IMG/VR virus record: IMGVR_UViG_3300006927_003284
Location: 1 to 26,274 of that record
DNA length: 26,274 bases
Direction: 5' to 3' (one strand)
DNA from: a virus
The position numbers were made by a program, and so were the translations under genes. Positions 6,947 to 13,249 of this stretch are shown in pieces. How positions within the stretch are numbered: the stretch's first letter is position 1; the number at the start of each line of letters is the position of its first letter. The notes under the pieces were generated by a model. The model searched no databases. It saw nothing but the letters and a program-made list of their open reading frames with translations, and had not been told where the DNA came from.

Positions 6947-7280
6947 GGGTTTCGACAGGGTAAAAAAGAAGAATAGTGCAAGTAGTCAAACGTACCAGTA
7001 GACTTTAAATGCAGATACAAAACAATAATTGCTAATAATAATAACAATTTCGAATCTGTCCGCCTAGCGGCTTAATCGGGAGGTTGCTTAGAGCCTTCTT
7101 TTCAATCTAAGCAAACAACAGACAAGTTGTAAAAATCAAAACCATCTAATGCAACAGGACGGTAAGCAATAGATTATAACCGTATAGCTTTTCAGTTTGT
7201 GACTAAAACTGAATAAACTTGTGAATGACTTGAATTGTGATTTATCTTGGACGCCAGTTCGACTCTGGCCACCTCCACCA
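6937..7280 (+). ncRNA. ssrA: tmRNA (transfer-messenger RNA)
   Basis: A complete one-piece tmRNA of 344 nt. The 5' end GGGGGTG pairs over seven positions with CACCTCC before the discriminator A and the encoded CCA (7278-7280). The conserved GGGTTTCGACAGGG follows the 5' end, and the T arm GCCAG-TTCGACT-CTGGC precedes the acceptor 3' strand. The internal reading frame (7031-7075) ends in Leu-Ala-Ala-stop. Downstream hairpins fit the pseudoknot ring: GCTTAGA/TCTAAGC (about 7085-7111), ACGGT/ACCGT (about 7160-7185) and TTCAGTTT/AAACTGAA (about 7190-7213). tmRNA with SmpB frees stalled ribosomes and tags the unfinished peptide for ClpXP. No smpB is seen here, so host SmpB would be needed. tmRNA genes in phages are known but uncommon. 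Confidence 0.93.
7031..7075 (+). other. tmRNA tag reading frame ANNNNNFESVRLAA-stop
   Basis: Starting at a GCT resume codon, the frame reads A-N-N-N-N-N-F-E-S-V-R-L-A-A then TAA. The Ala start and LAA end match ssrA tags recognised by ClpXP and ClpAP; the five-Asn run is unusual. The stop lies in a CCGC/GCGG hairpin, as in helix 5 of known tmRNAs. The frame is open upstream of the GCT, so the exact resume codon is inferred from the typical Ala start. Confidence 0.75.
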
Positions 7281-7329
7281 CTTACATAACAACAAAGCAG
7301 ATTTATAACTCTGCAAAAACGAGAAAATA

Positions 7330-9228
7330 ATGACAAAAACACTTATAATCGCAGCACTGTTAACTTTGACAGGCTGTTTTAACTCTGACAATACTGATAC
7401 TGTCCTCCCTGACGACCCTATTGAAACACAACCTATAGGAAGAATTGGCGGATTTGTTGAAGACCTTTCGGGACAACCTCTATCGAATGTTTTGGTGTCC
7501 ACCGAAACTGAAGTAGCATATACCGCAGACGATGGCTCATATACGCTTGAAAACGTTTCACCAGATGATAATATCGTTATCAAATTCACCAAGTCAGGCT
7601 ACGCTTCAAACTATGAGGTTGTTGAGCTGATTGGCTGGGAAACAGCAACTTCAAATACAGCACTGATGGGTATCGGTGGCGTAGCAACCTTTAATAGTAC
7701 TGAAACTTCACAGATTACTCTTGATGACGTTACTGTAGACTTTCAGGCAAACAGCTTTATCGATGGCGTTTCCGGAAATCCTTATACTGGTAATGTGATG
7801 GTAGAGATTACTCATGTCGATCCCACTACCGATGAACTTGATGCTGCGCCACGAGATCTTTCTGCGATTGGCTCTGATGGCTCCTCACAGCTTGTATCTT
7901 ATGGTATGGTTGATATAACTCTTTATGGTATTGATGGAGAAGTCCTAACAGTTAATCCAGACATGCCGGCAAACATTAAAATCCCAATTACTAATGGTAG
8001 TTTAAATGAAGATTACCAGCTTTCCGTAGGCGACACCCAATCAACGTGGTCATTCAGTCCTGAGCGAGGTATCTGGGTTGAAGAATCTGTAGGAACCATC
8101 ACTGGTGATGAAGACGGACTTTTCTTTACCTTTGAAGCGCCTCATTTTTCATGGTGGAACTGCGATCAAGGATTTGTACCTTCATGTGCATCAGGGCGCG
8201 TCATTGATTTTGTCGGTTTCCCAGTTAGAAGCGCTGAGGTTACCTGCGCAGGCGGACAAACAACGTCTACAGTCACCACTGATGAGGACGGCTATTACGT
8301 TTGTTCTGTGATGGTTGGTGATTATGTTAGCTTTACTGCCAGCACTTTTGTAGGCGGCCGCGACTGGCACAAGACGAAGGGAGCAATCTTTATGGACAGC
8401 GAGGGCTCCTCTGCTGCAGATTGTGAACCTATCCCAGATATCCAAATTGATGTTTGTCGTATTGCCGGCACCGTTAATGTGGAGAATTACGAGGCTAGCC
8501 TTAATGAAGACAGTTCAGAGACAGTAGCAGCTGATGGCTTGTCCGCAGTCTTTTGGGAACCACCCGGAGACATCTCATATTGTAATAATCCGCTTGATTC
8601 ATTGCAAGTTGGCGAATGTTGGTCAGGTACTAATGATGAAATAATCTCTAACTATCCCGAAAGCTCATGGCCTGGAATTCCGGCCTCTGCTCGCTCTGCA
8701 GGACTTTGGTTTGAAGTTTCTAATGCGCACGGATCTTATCGTATGGAAAGAACTCTTCAGGGAGTACTCCCCTTCTATGCATGGCAAACTCATAGCGATG
8801 AAAATGGAGATATTGTTACGGATAGACCCGAGTTTAACCAAGGGGACCTTCTTGCTGTCTCTGCAGCCGGTGATTCCGGGGCTTATTTTGGTCCCTGGGC
8901 TGTCGCTGACATCGCAGAGATACCTAGCCAAGTATTCTTCTCTAGCAACAGTCTGACGGCAACTGGTGGCAATCTATTAGTAGATTATACCAATGCTAGC
9001 GGAGACGATGTTTTCTTTGCCGCTGCAGCAGGTGATGAACAGGTACTTTGTAGATTTGAAGAAGCCGGCGCCTTTAGTGTACCGGCTCATGCGTTGTCAA
9101 GCCTGCCCGCAGGCTTCGGAGGCGCCTCGGTCTTCAATTTGTCGCTGGAGTTAGCTCCCGGACCAGATGGGCTGCCTATCTATACGCAAATATACTCTGG
9201 ACAATCTGTGCCGCTCTCGATTGAATAA
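7330..9228 (+). CDS. Large surface lipoprotein with carboxypeptidase-regulatory-like repeats
   Basis: A 632-aa protein. Residues 1-16 are a lipoprotein signal peptide (MTKTLIIAALLTLTGC), with Cys16 as the lipidation site. A carboxypeptidase-regulatory-like beta domain follows at about 35-100 (GGFVEDLSGQPLSNVLVST...DDGSYTLENV). A second domain (about 115-280) has FQANSFIDG...SGNPYTGNVMVEIT...LVSYGMVDITLYG and ends in FEAPHFSWWNCD, a pattern known from secreted proteins of Gram-negative bacteria. A further regulatory-like repeat begins at about 287 (CASGRVIDFVGFPVRSAEV...DEDGYYVCSV). The rest is beta-rich and Cys-containing. It should be exported by Sec and anchored to the outer membrane. Roles such as superinfection exclusion or surface change are possible but not shown. 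It begins 49 bases after the tmRNA. Confidence 0.8.
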   Translation: MTKTLIIAALLTLTGCFNSDNTDTVLPDDPIETQPIGRIGGFVEDLSGQPLSNVLVSTETEVAYTADDGSYTLENVSPDDNIVIKFTKSGYASNYEVVELIGWETATSNTALMGIGGVATFNSTETSQITLDDVTVDFQANSFIDGVSGNPYTGNVMVEITHVDPTTDELDAAPRDLSAIGSDGSSQLVSYGMVDITLYGIDGEVLTVNPDMPANIKIPITNGSLNEDYQLSVGDTQSTWSFSPERGIWVEESVGTITGDEDGLFFTFEAPHFSWWNCDQGFVPSCASGRVIDFVGFPVRSAEVTCAGGQTTSTVTTDEDGYYVCSVMVGDYVSFTASTFVGGRDWHKTKGAIFMDSEGSSAADCEPIPDIQIDVCRIAGTVNVENYEASLNEDSSETVAADGLSAVFWEPPGDISYCNNPLDSLQVGECWSGTNDEIISNYPESSWPGIPASARSAGLWFEVSNAHGSYRMERTLQGVLPFYAWQTHSDENGDIVTDRPEFNQGDLLAVSAAGDSGAYFGPWAVADIAEIPSQVFFSSNSLTATGGNLLVDYTNASGDDVFFAAAAGDEQVLCRFEEAGAFSVPAHALSSLPAGFGGASVFNLSLELAPGPDGLPIYTQIYSGQSVPLSIE

Positions 9229-9285
9229 ATATTAAAAAACATTGCGCTTCCTTTATGAAACAGTATAACTATTATAGGGAGCAAA

Positions 9286-9954
9286 ATGAAACGACTAATA
9301 ATATCAGATATTCATATCGGAAGTAAATATTATAAAGCTGATCAAGTAAAAGCTCTATTGCAATCGACCGAGTACGATCAATTGATCCTGAACGGAGACA
9401 TTATTGATCTTATAAAAGTGCCCATCTTCACAGATCGGGCACTTTCTCTTTTTAAGGCGATCGATCCCTCGAAAGAGATAATATATGTGGTAGGTAACCA
9501 TGACATATCATTTATGGGATTCATAGGGAGTTCTATTGGTCCCGTCAAATTTGTAAATTCATATGAGTTTGAAGAAAAGGGTAGAACGTTTAGGGTACAA
9601 CATGGTGATATTTACGACAAAGGCTGGATTAAAGATAGTTTTTGGATAAAATTATTGTCGCTTGTGCAAGGGTCAATAGAGAACTATTTTAATATTGACA
9701 TAACATCTTGGTATATCTCTCGTAAAATAAAGAAGCGCAAATTAAAAAGAATTTGGGATCTGTTGGATGCGAATAGTGACGTTGATGTGATAATACTGGG
9801 ACATACCCATATCCCAGAGGCGGTTATATGGGTTAATGAAAGAGAAGAAATAAAAACCTATATTAATTGCGGAGATTGGATATCACACACTTCATATGTG
9901 ATGATCGACAATGGTATCGCCCGGTTAAAAGAATGGAATCCACCAAAAGACTAG
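9286..9954 (+). CDS. LpxH-like calcineurin-type metallophosphoesterase
   Basis: A 222-aa protein with the full calcineurin-like metal set: DIHIG (D8, H10), NGDIIDL, VGNHDIS, QHGDIYD and LGHTHIP. Size and the order of GNHD, HGD and GHTH resemble the UDP-2,3-diacylglucosamine hydrolase (LpxH) group, and the middle helical segment (KIKKRKLKRIWDLL) fits its basic membrane-facing insert. It probably hydrolyses a phosphoester or pyrophosphate; whether it acts on lipid A precursors is unproven. GGGAG precedes the ATG. A TTGCGC (9242) and TATAAC (9264) pair with a 16-base spacer could be a promoter. It lies among envelope lipoproteins. Confidence 0.85.
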   Translation: MKRLIISDIHIGSKYYKADQVKALLQSTEYDQLILNGDIIDLIKVPIFTDRALSLFKAIDPSKEIIYVVGNHDISFMGFIGSSIGPVKFVNSYEFEEKGRTFRVQHGDIYDKGWIKDSFWIKLLSLVQGSIENYFNIDITSWYISRKIKKRKLKRIWDLLDANSDVDVIILGHTHIPEAVIWVNEREEIKTYINCGDWISHTSYVMIDNGIARLKEWNPPKD

Positions 9955-10178
9955 TTAAAGATATTTTAGTTGGTGATTTGGTGGGTTTACGTACTCGAAA
10001 GAAATCTACCAAGAGAGTCTGGGCAATTGTATTAGAGCTTATAGATCCTGATGATTTTCGTCGCAGAGAAGAAAATACAATTTGGTTAAATTACGCATAT
10101 AAGGTCCACAGCGCAGGGAAGATTTTGTATATTTCAGCCGGTCAAATCGAGTGTGTCTTAAGCAGGAGCAAGAGTTGA
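9933..10178 (+). CDS. Small SH3-like beta protein
   Basis: An 81-aa protein; I chose the ATG at 9933, which overlaps the phosphoesterase stop by 22 bases. A longer frame to 9867 would be buried in that gene. DILVGDLVGLRTRKKSTKRVWAIVLEL and ILYISAGQIECVL are strand-rich and similar in layout to the 1617-1907 protein (a GD-centred barrel with a final strand). It is basic overall, so nucleic-acid or partner binding is possible. No family is certain. Confidence 0.55.
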   Translation: MESTKRLVKDILVGDLVGLRTRKKSTKRVWAIVLELIDPDDFRRREENTIWLNYAYKVHSAGKILYISAGQIECVLSRSKS

Positions 10179-10381
10179 AAGTTTATAACTTTAAAATGGA
10201 TGACTGGGCGATTTACAGACCAATGGGTAATACTTATGAACACATGCTTGAACACAGGTGTGTTATTTTAGAGGTCTTATACGATGATCCATTTTATGAT
10301 TACAAAATTTTTATCGACGTACGTGGGATTATTAGAAATGTCCGCGAAAGCGACTTGTTTCCTTACGAACAAACTAAATAA
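10175..10381 (+). CDS. Small acidic beta protein, TTG start
   Basis: A 68-aa protein. The best start is TTG at 10175: AGGAG (10164-10168) lies six bases upstream and TTGA overlaps the previous stop. A GTG at 10151 and an ATG at 10196 are alternatives. The sequence (WAIYRPMGNTYEHMLEHRCVILEV...YKIFIDVRGIIRNVRESDLFPYE) is again a short SH3-like strand series, so this gene and the one before may be diverged neighbours of one fold. Function unknown. Confidence 0.55.
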   Translation: MKVYNFKMDDWAIYRPMGNTYEHMLEHRCVILEVLYDDPFYDYKIFIDVRGIIRNVRESDLFPYEQTK

Positions 10382-10448
10382 TATAGAAGAACCCCCTTTT
10401 AGATGCCCTTGCTGTGGGTATGCTCCATGCGACTGCGATGATCACTAA
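10338..10448 (+). CDS. Candidate 36-aa Cys-rich (zinc-binding) peptide
   Basis: A short frame from ATG 10338 to TAA 10446-10448, overlapping its neighbours at both ends and filling the 56-base gap between them. The C-terminal half reads CPCCGYAPCDCDDH: five Cys and one His in 14 residues (C-x-C-C-x4-C-x-C-x2-H), a plausible zinc or other metal site. Such dense Cys clustering is unlikely in random sequence. The start has only a weak AGAA ribosome site. It may be an adaptor or RNA-binding knuckle; this is inference. Confidence 0.4.
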   Translation: MSAKATCFLTNKLNNIEEPPFRCPCCGYAPCDCDDH

Positions 10449-11352
10449 AGAAAATAAAATACTAAAAACATTGACAACATTTTTGATGATGTGCGTGGCT
10501 TTTCTTTCATGCAGTCCTGATTATGGGGTAAAATATGATATTATAGAAGAAATTCGCCCAACGACAGTGGTGATAGACTCTTTTTACCAGCAATCTCCTC
10601 CGGAGCATTTAGATGTTTTAATAATACTCGACACATCGGGCTCGATGAATGATAACTACGATAGTGTTAGCGCCGGCGTCGAGCTTTTAAGAATAGATAT
10701 TGAACAGCTCACTTCTGACTATCGAATCGGATATATTAATACTAGTCTTCGCGAAACTTATTTTAATGGGCCTTATGATCAGAATAGTTCTATCCTTGAC
10801 ATGCTTATGGCACCGTATACTTTAGGGGAAGATAGAACAGAAGAAGCATTCGCCGCCATGTATGAATTCACAACACAAACCCCTGAAGGCGCCGATTTCT
10901 TCCGTGATGGTGCCGATAAATTACTCATTTTTGTCTCTGATGAAGACGAACAAAGTTCAATACCGACAAACATATTTTATGATTGGCTGAGGTCAGAGTT
11001 CTCTGAAGTACAACAAGACGTTGTTACTATCGTTCTCACCGAAGAGTCTACATGTGATAGCTCTTACACCAATATGATAGGTACGAAATATATAGAACTT
11101 TCAACTCGGTTTTACAAAGAAGCGGTTGACCTATGCAGCGATTGGAGCCTATGGCTAGCCGACAGCACTTTTCTTGTTGGAATAGTGGATGAAATACCAC
11201 TAACGAGAATACCGGTTATAGAAAGTCTTGTAGTTTATTTAAATGGCACAGAGATTACAGAGTGGAACTATGATGCCGCAGCAAATATGATTCTACTAGA
11301 CTTTGAGCCATCCCCCGGCGATTTAATCGAAGTGGGTTATGTTATTCTATAA
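10438..11352 (+). CDS. von Willebrand factor A-domain lipoprotein
   Basis: A 304-aa protein starting at ATG 10438 (MITKENKILKTL). The start is chosen because it gives a proper signal peptide; there is no good ribosome site, so it may be coupled to the Cys-rich frame it overlaps by 11 bases. Residues about 10-25 are hydrophobic and end in FLSC, a lipobox. The vWA domain follows: LIILDTSGSM is the MIDAS DxSxS motif, and LLIFVSDEDEQSS holds the later acidic metal-site residues. The last ~60 residues are a separate beta segment. vWA domains bind proteins in a metal-dependent way; the DTSGSM...VSDEDE style is frequent in lipoproteins of Myxococcota-like bacteria. A periplasmic or surface protein acting on host or phage partners is likely. 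Confidence 0.82.
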   Translation: MITKENKILKTLTTFLMMCVAFLSCSPDYGVKYDIIEEIRPTTVVIDSFYQQSPPEHLDVLIILDTSGSMNDNYDSVSAGVELLRIDIEQLTSDYRIGYINTSLRETYFNGPYDQNSSILDMLMAPYTLGEDRTEEAFAAMYEFTTQTPEGADFFRDGADKLLIFVSDEDEQSSIPTNIFYDWLRSEFSEVQQDVVTIVLTEESTCDSSYTNMIGTKYIELSTRFYKEAVDLCSDWSLWLADSTFLVGIVDEIPLTRIPVIESLVVYLNGTEITEWNYDAAANMILLDFEPSPGDLIEVGYVIL

Positions 11353-11408
11353 AGCGCTCGCTTTGAAACAATTTAAATTACTACTAATTATATTTTAAGG
11401 AGTATAAA

Positions 11409-11903
11409 ATGGCAATCTATAGGGATATGGTTGACAAGAAAAAAGAAGAAAAACCTACTGTAATGGTTTCTGGTGGTTTTGATCCGGTACATGCCGGACA
11501 CATAAAACTGATTCGTGCCGCAGCACGACATGGAGACGTAATTGTGATCGCCAATTCTGACGAATGGTTATTTCGCAAAAAGGGTTTTGTGTTTATGGAC
11601 TTTGAGGCCCGGGCGTTGATATTGAACGCTATCAAAGGTGTTATACTGGTTGATTCTGTAAATGATAGCGATGGCACTGTTTGCGAAGCAATCCGTCGAC
11701 ATAAACCAACATTTTTCGCTAATGGTGGAAACCGCGGCCGCGACAACACGCCCGAGCAGCATGTATGCGAGGAACTCGGAGTTAAACTTTTGTGGAGCAT
11801 CGGCGGTGACAAAAAATTAGCAAGTTCGTCAGACTTGGTAGAAAATGTCCGACAATTTGAAACACCACCCCACAGATATACCTCCAAGGTGTCAGAAAAA
11901 TAA
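11409..11903 (+). CDS. Cytidylyltransferase-like nucleotidyltransferase
   Basis: A 164-aa single-domain protein. MVSGGFDPVHAGHIKLIRAA contains GGFDPxHxGH, the nucleotide-binding HxGH signature. FANGGNRGRDNTPEQHVCEELG and the C-terminal LASSSDLV match the RfaE/HldE C-terminal and glycerol-3-phosphate cytidylyltransferase layouts. It would transfer AMP or CMP to a sugar phosphate or polyol phosphate. It may supply an activated precursor for the glycan operon at 15.6-26 kb, although it is not in that operon. Shine-Dalgarno AAGGAG precedes the ATG. Exact substrate cannot be read. Confidence 0.85.
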   Translation: MAIYRDMVDKKKEEKPTVMVSGGFDPVHAGHIKLIRAAARHGDVIVIANSDEWLFRKKGFVFMDFEARALILNAIKGVILVDSVNDSDGTVCEAIRRHKPTFFANGGNRGRDNTPEQHVCEELGVKLLWSIGGDKKLASSSDLVENVRQFETPPHRYTSKVSEK

Positions 11904-11935
11904 AAGAAAACGATAGCTGCAGCCCTAACTATAAT

Positions 11936-12454
11936 ATGGGACATTCTACTTTGACTCTAAAACTTGACGCTTCTTATCGACCCGTAGGGGTGATTGATGC
12001 GATCGAGGCTTTTGTCTTATGCCTTGTTGGCAAAGCTACTTCCGTCGAAAACTATGGGAAAAAGATAAATACCGTAGATAAGAGTTTCGTTCTACCGGCG
12101 GTTATAGTTCTACACAGGGTTATAAAGTTTAGATTATATAACCTAACGCCAAATCGAAGAAATATTTTATTGAGAGATAATAATGAGTGCCAATATTGTC
12201 AACATAAATTTCCTCCCCTTGAATTGACAATAGACCATGTAATACCAAAATCTCGCGGCGGCTCCAATACATGGCTAAATTTGGTGGCAGCATGCAAGTC
12301 GTGTAATCAAAAGAAAGGAGACAAGCTTTTAAGAGATAGTGCAATGAGCCTATCGCGAAAACCATATGCACCAAAGTATAGTATTCTCAGCTCTTTATTA
12401 AGTGATACACGCGCATCAGATTTGTGGGCTGATTATTTGTGGGAAAAAAGTTGA
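11936..12454 (+). CDS. HNH endonuclease with CxxC zinc knuckles
   Basis: A 172-aa protein. Its N-terminal 60 residues (LTLKLDASYRPVGVIDAIEAF...GKATSVENYG) follow the common opening of HNH proteins in bacteria and T4-like phages. The nuclease core has CQYC, then LTIDHVIPKSRGG (the HNH His), TWLNLVAAC (Asn) and CKSCNQKKGD, so all four Cys ligands are present and the fold looks intact. It may be a genome-processing, repair or homing-type nuclease; no intron or target site is seen. The start lacks a ribosome site: a TATAAT (11930-11935) directly abuts the ATG. Confidence 0.85.
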   Translation: MGHSTLTLKLDASYRPVGVIDAIEAFVLCLVGKATSVENYGKKINTVDKSFVLPAVIVLHRVIKFRLYNLTPNRRNILLRDNNECQYCQHKFPPLELTIDHVIPKSRGGSNTWLNLVAACKSCNQKKGDKLLRDSAMSLSRKPYAPKYSILSSLLSDTRASDLWADYLWEKS

Positions 12455-12479
12455 CACAATAACCTTCTCATGTTAAAAT
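12451..12479 (+). promoter_or_regulatory. Sigma70-type promoter
   Basis: TTGACA at 12451-12456 is a perfect -35. TAAAAT at 12474-12479 follows after 17 bases. A second -10-like TATACT lies at 12485-12490. GGGAG and the ATG of the next gene follow at 12496-12507. It would use the host housekeeping RNA polymerase. Confidence 0.65.
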
Positions 12480-12506
12480 AATATTATACTTTATAAGGGA
12501 GAACAA

Positions 12507-12995
12507 ATGAGTATTATCAACAAAATCAAAAACCTAAACCTTTCAAACGACACCAAAGTTACGATGACTTACGAGGGCGCAACCGATGTGTTTGTGCATA
12601 ACGAGACAGCGATTGATACAGCGATCGAAGATACCGACGTTATTTCTACACTCGCGGAACTAATCACAGAGCACCCAAAACTGAATGCGTCCACCAAATA
12701 CGGCGACACCTCCGATGGAATCTTAAACCATCTCCGTTCCGAAGGGTATCTCGAGGATTATGACCGCGGTGAATTCGAATTTACGGATTTCGTTGCCGAG
12801 GTTATCACCGAGAATTTCTATGATCTAGACTTTATCGATTCATCTGTCCATGCATACGATCACAAGAGAGGAGAGTGCACCTTATCAACAGAGGTGATCA
12901 CTACAGTAGGTAATCTACTATTGGAAGAACATGCCCCACTTTCCTTATGGACTGTCAGTGTCCCCACAGAAAATGGCACTCTGACATTTAACTAG
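12507..12995 (+). CDS. Uncharacterised phage protein
   Basis: A 162-aa acidic protein opening MSIINKIKNLNLSNDTKVTMTYEGATDVFV, a pattern I recall from small proteins of T4-like marine phages. The middle (SEGYLEDYDRGEFEFTDFVAEVITENFYDLDFI) is helical and acidic, and the end is strand-rich (LWTVSVPTENGTLTFN). There is no catalytic motif, signal or membrane span. It is well placed for strong expression: consensus-like promoter and GGGAGAACAAATG. It may mimic DNA or bind a host protein, purely as a guess. Its stop overlaps the structured RNA that follows. Confidence 0.7.
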   Translation: MSIINKIKNLNLSNDTKVTMTYEGATDVFVHNETAIDTAIEDTDVISTLAELITEHPKLNASTKYGDTSDGILNHLRSEGYLEDYDRGEFEFTDFVAEVITENFYDLDFIDSSVHAYDHKRGECTLSTEVITTVGNLLLEEHAPLSLWTVSVPTENGTLTFN

Positions 12996-13095
12996 CCACC
13001 GCGTCCGCTGCACCGTCGGGTAAACAATAACGGTGCGTGGCTGCCGAACGTCACGCAGGCAGGGGTTTGTGGTTTCCTGAGACGTCGAAAACCAC
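12995..13095 (+). ncRNA. Structured non-coding stretch before tRNA-Thr
   Basis: No gene fits here, but the stretch is more GC-rich than its surroundings and folds well by eye. GCCAC (12995-12999) pairs with GTGGC (13037-13041), enclosing GCACCGT (13010-13016)/ACGGTGC (13030-13036). TGCC (13042-13045) pairs with GGCA (13058-13061). GTGGTTT (13069-13075) pairs with AAACCAC (13089-13095). The second and third loops hold ACGTC (13048-13052) and GACGT (13081-13085), which could form a loop-loop contact. TGCGTG (13034-13039)/CACGCA (13052-13057) is a competing hairpin. It could be a novel small RNA, a tRNA leader or a riboswitch-like element. I cannot match it to a known family. Confidence 0.5.
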
Positions 13096-13099
13096 TTTA

Positions 13100-13174
13100 G
13101 CCCCTATAGTTTATCTGGTAAAACAGCGGATTTGTAACCCGCAGTGCTTTGTTCGAGTCGAGGTGGGGGCACCA
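13100..13174 (+). tRNA. tRNA-Thr (anticodon UGU)
   Basis: A 75-nt tRNA with encoded CCA. Acceptor GCCCCTA pairs with TGGGGGC (one G-U). The D arm is GTTT/AAAC with A14, GG and A21 in place. The anticodon stem GCGGA/CCCGC has an A-C mismatch next to the loop. The loop TTTGTAA carries UGU, reading ACA/ACG Thr codons. The T arm CTTTG-TTCGAGT-CGAGG has two G-U pairs. It is the only tRNA I found. It would supplement host tRNA pools during infection. Confidence 0.88.
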
Positions 13175-13213
13175 TTTTGGCGTAATATAAAATAAGATTT
13201 GTTTAAGCAAGAG

Positions 13214-13231
13214 ACTATTTATCGATAGTAC
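13214..13231 (+). promoter_or_regulatory. CTATTTAT..TAGTA motif before PIN-PhoH
   Basis: ACTAT-TTATCG-ATAGT is an inverted repeat containing CTATTTAT (13215-13222), followed by TAGTA three bases later. It is 35 bases upstream of the PhoH ATG at 13250 and matches copies at 566 and 1915. It may be a phage promoter element or an operator. Confidence 0.35.
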
Positions 13232-13249
13232 CATTAAATGCAGGATTAC

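Noticed and set aside
7296-7314. GCAGA/TCTGC hairpin after the tmRNA as a terminator
   Set aside because: The stem has five pairs with an eight-base loop and no T run after it, so it is not a convincing intrinsic terminator.
7136-7592. Reverse-strand frames across the tmRNA and lipoprotein start
   Set aside because: They run through the conserved tmRNA 3' half, with no ribosome site and no recognisable protein pattern.
11369-11394. Promoter before the cytidylyltransferase (TTGAAA with TAATTA or TATATT)
   Set aside because: The spacing (16 with a poor -10, or 20) and the AT-rich context make the match no better than chance.
11936-12454. Homing endonuclease tied to an intron
   Set aside because: No interrupted gene or intron-like structure flanks the HNH gene; it resembles free-standing phage HNH proteins.
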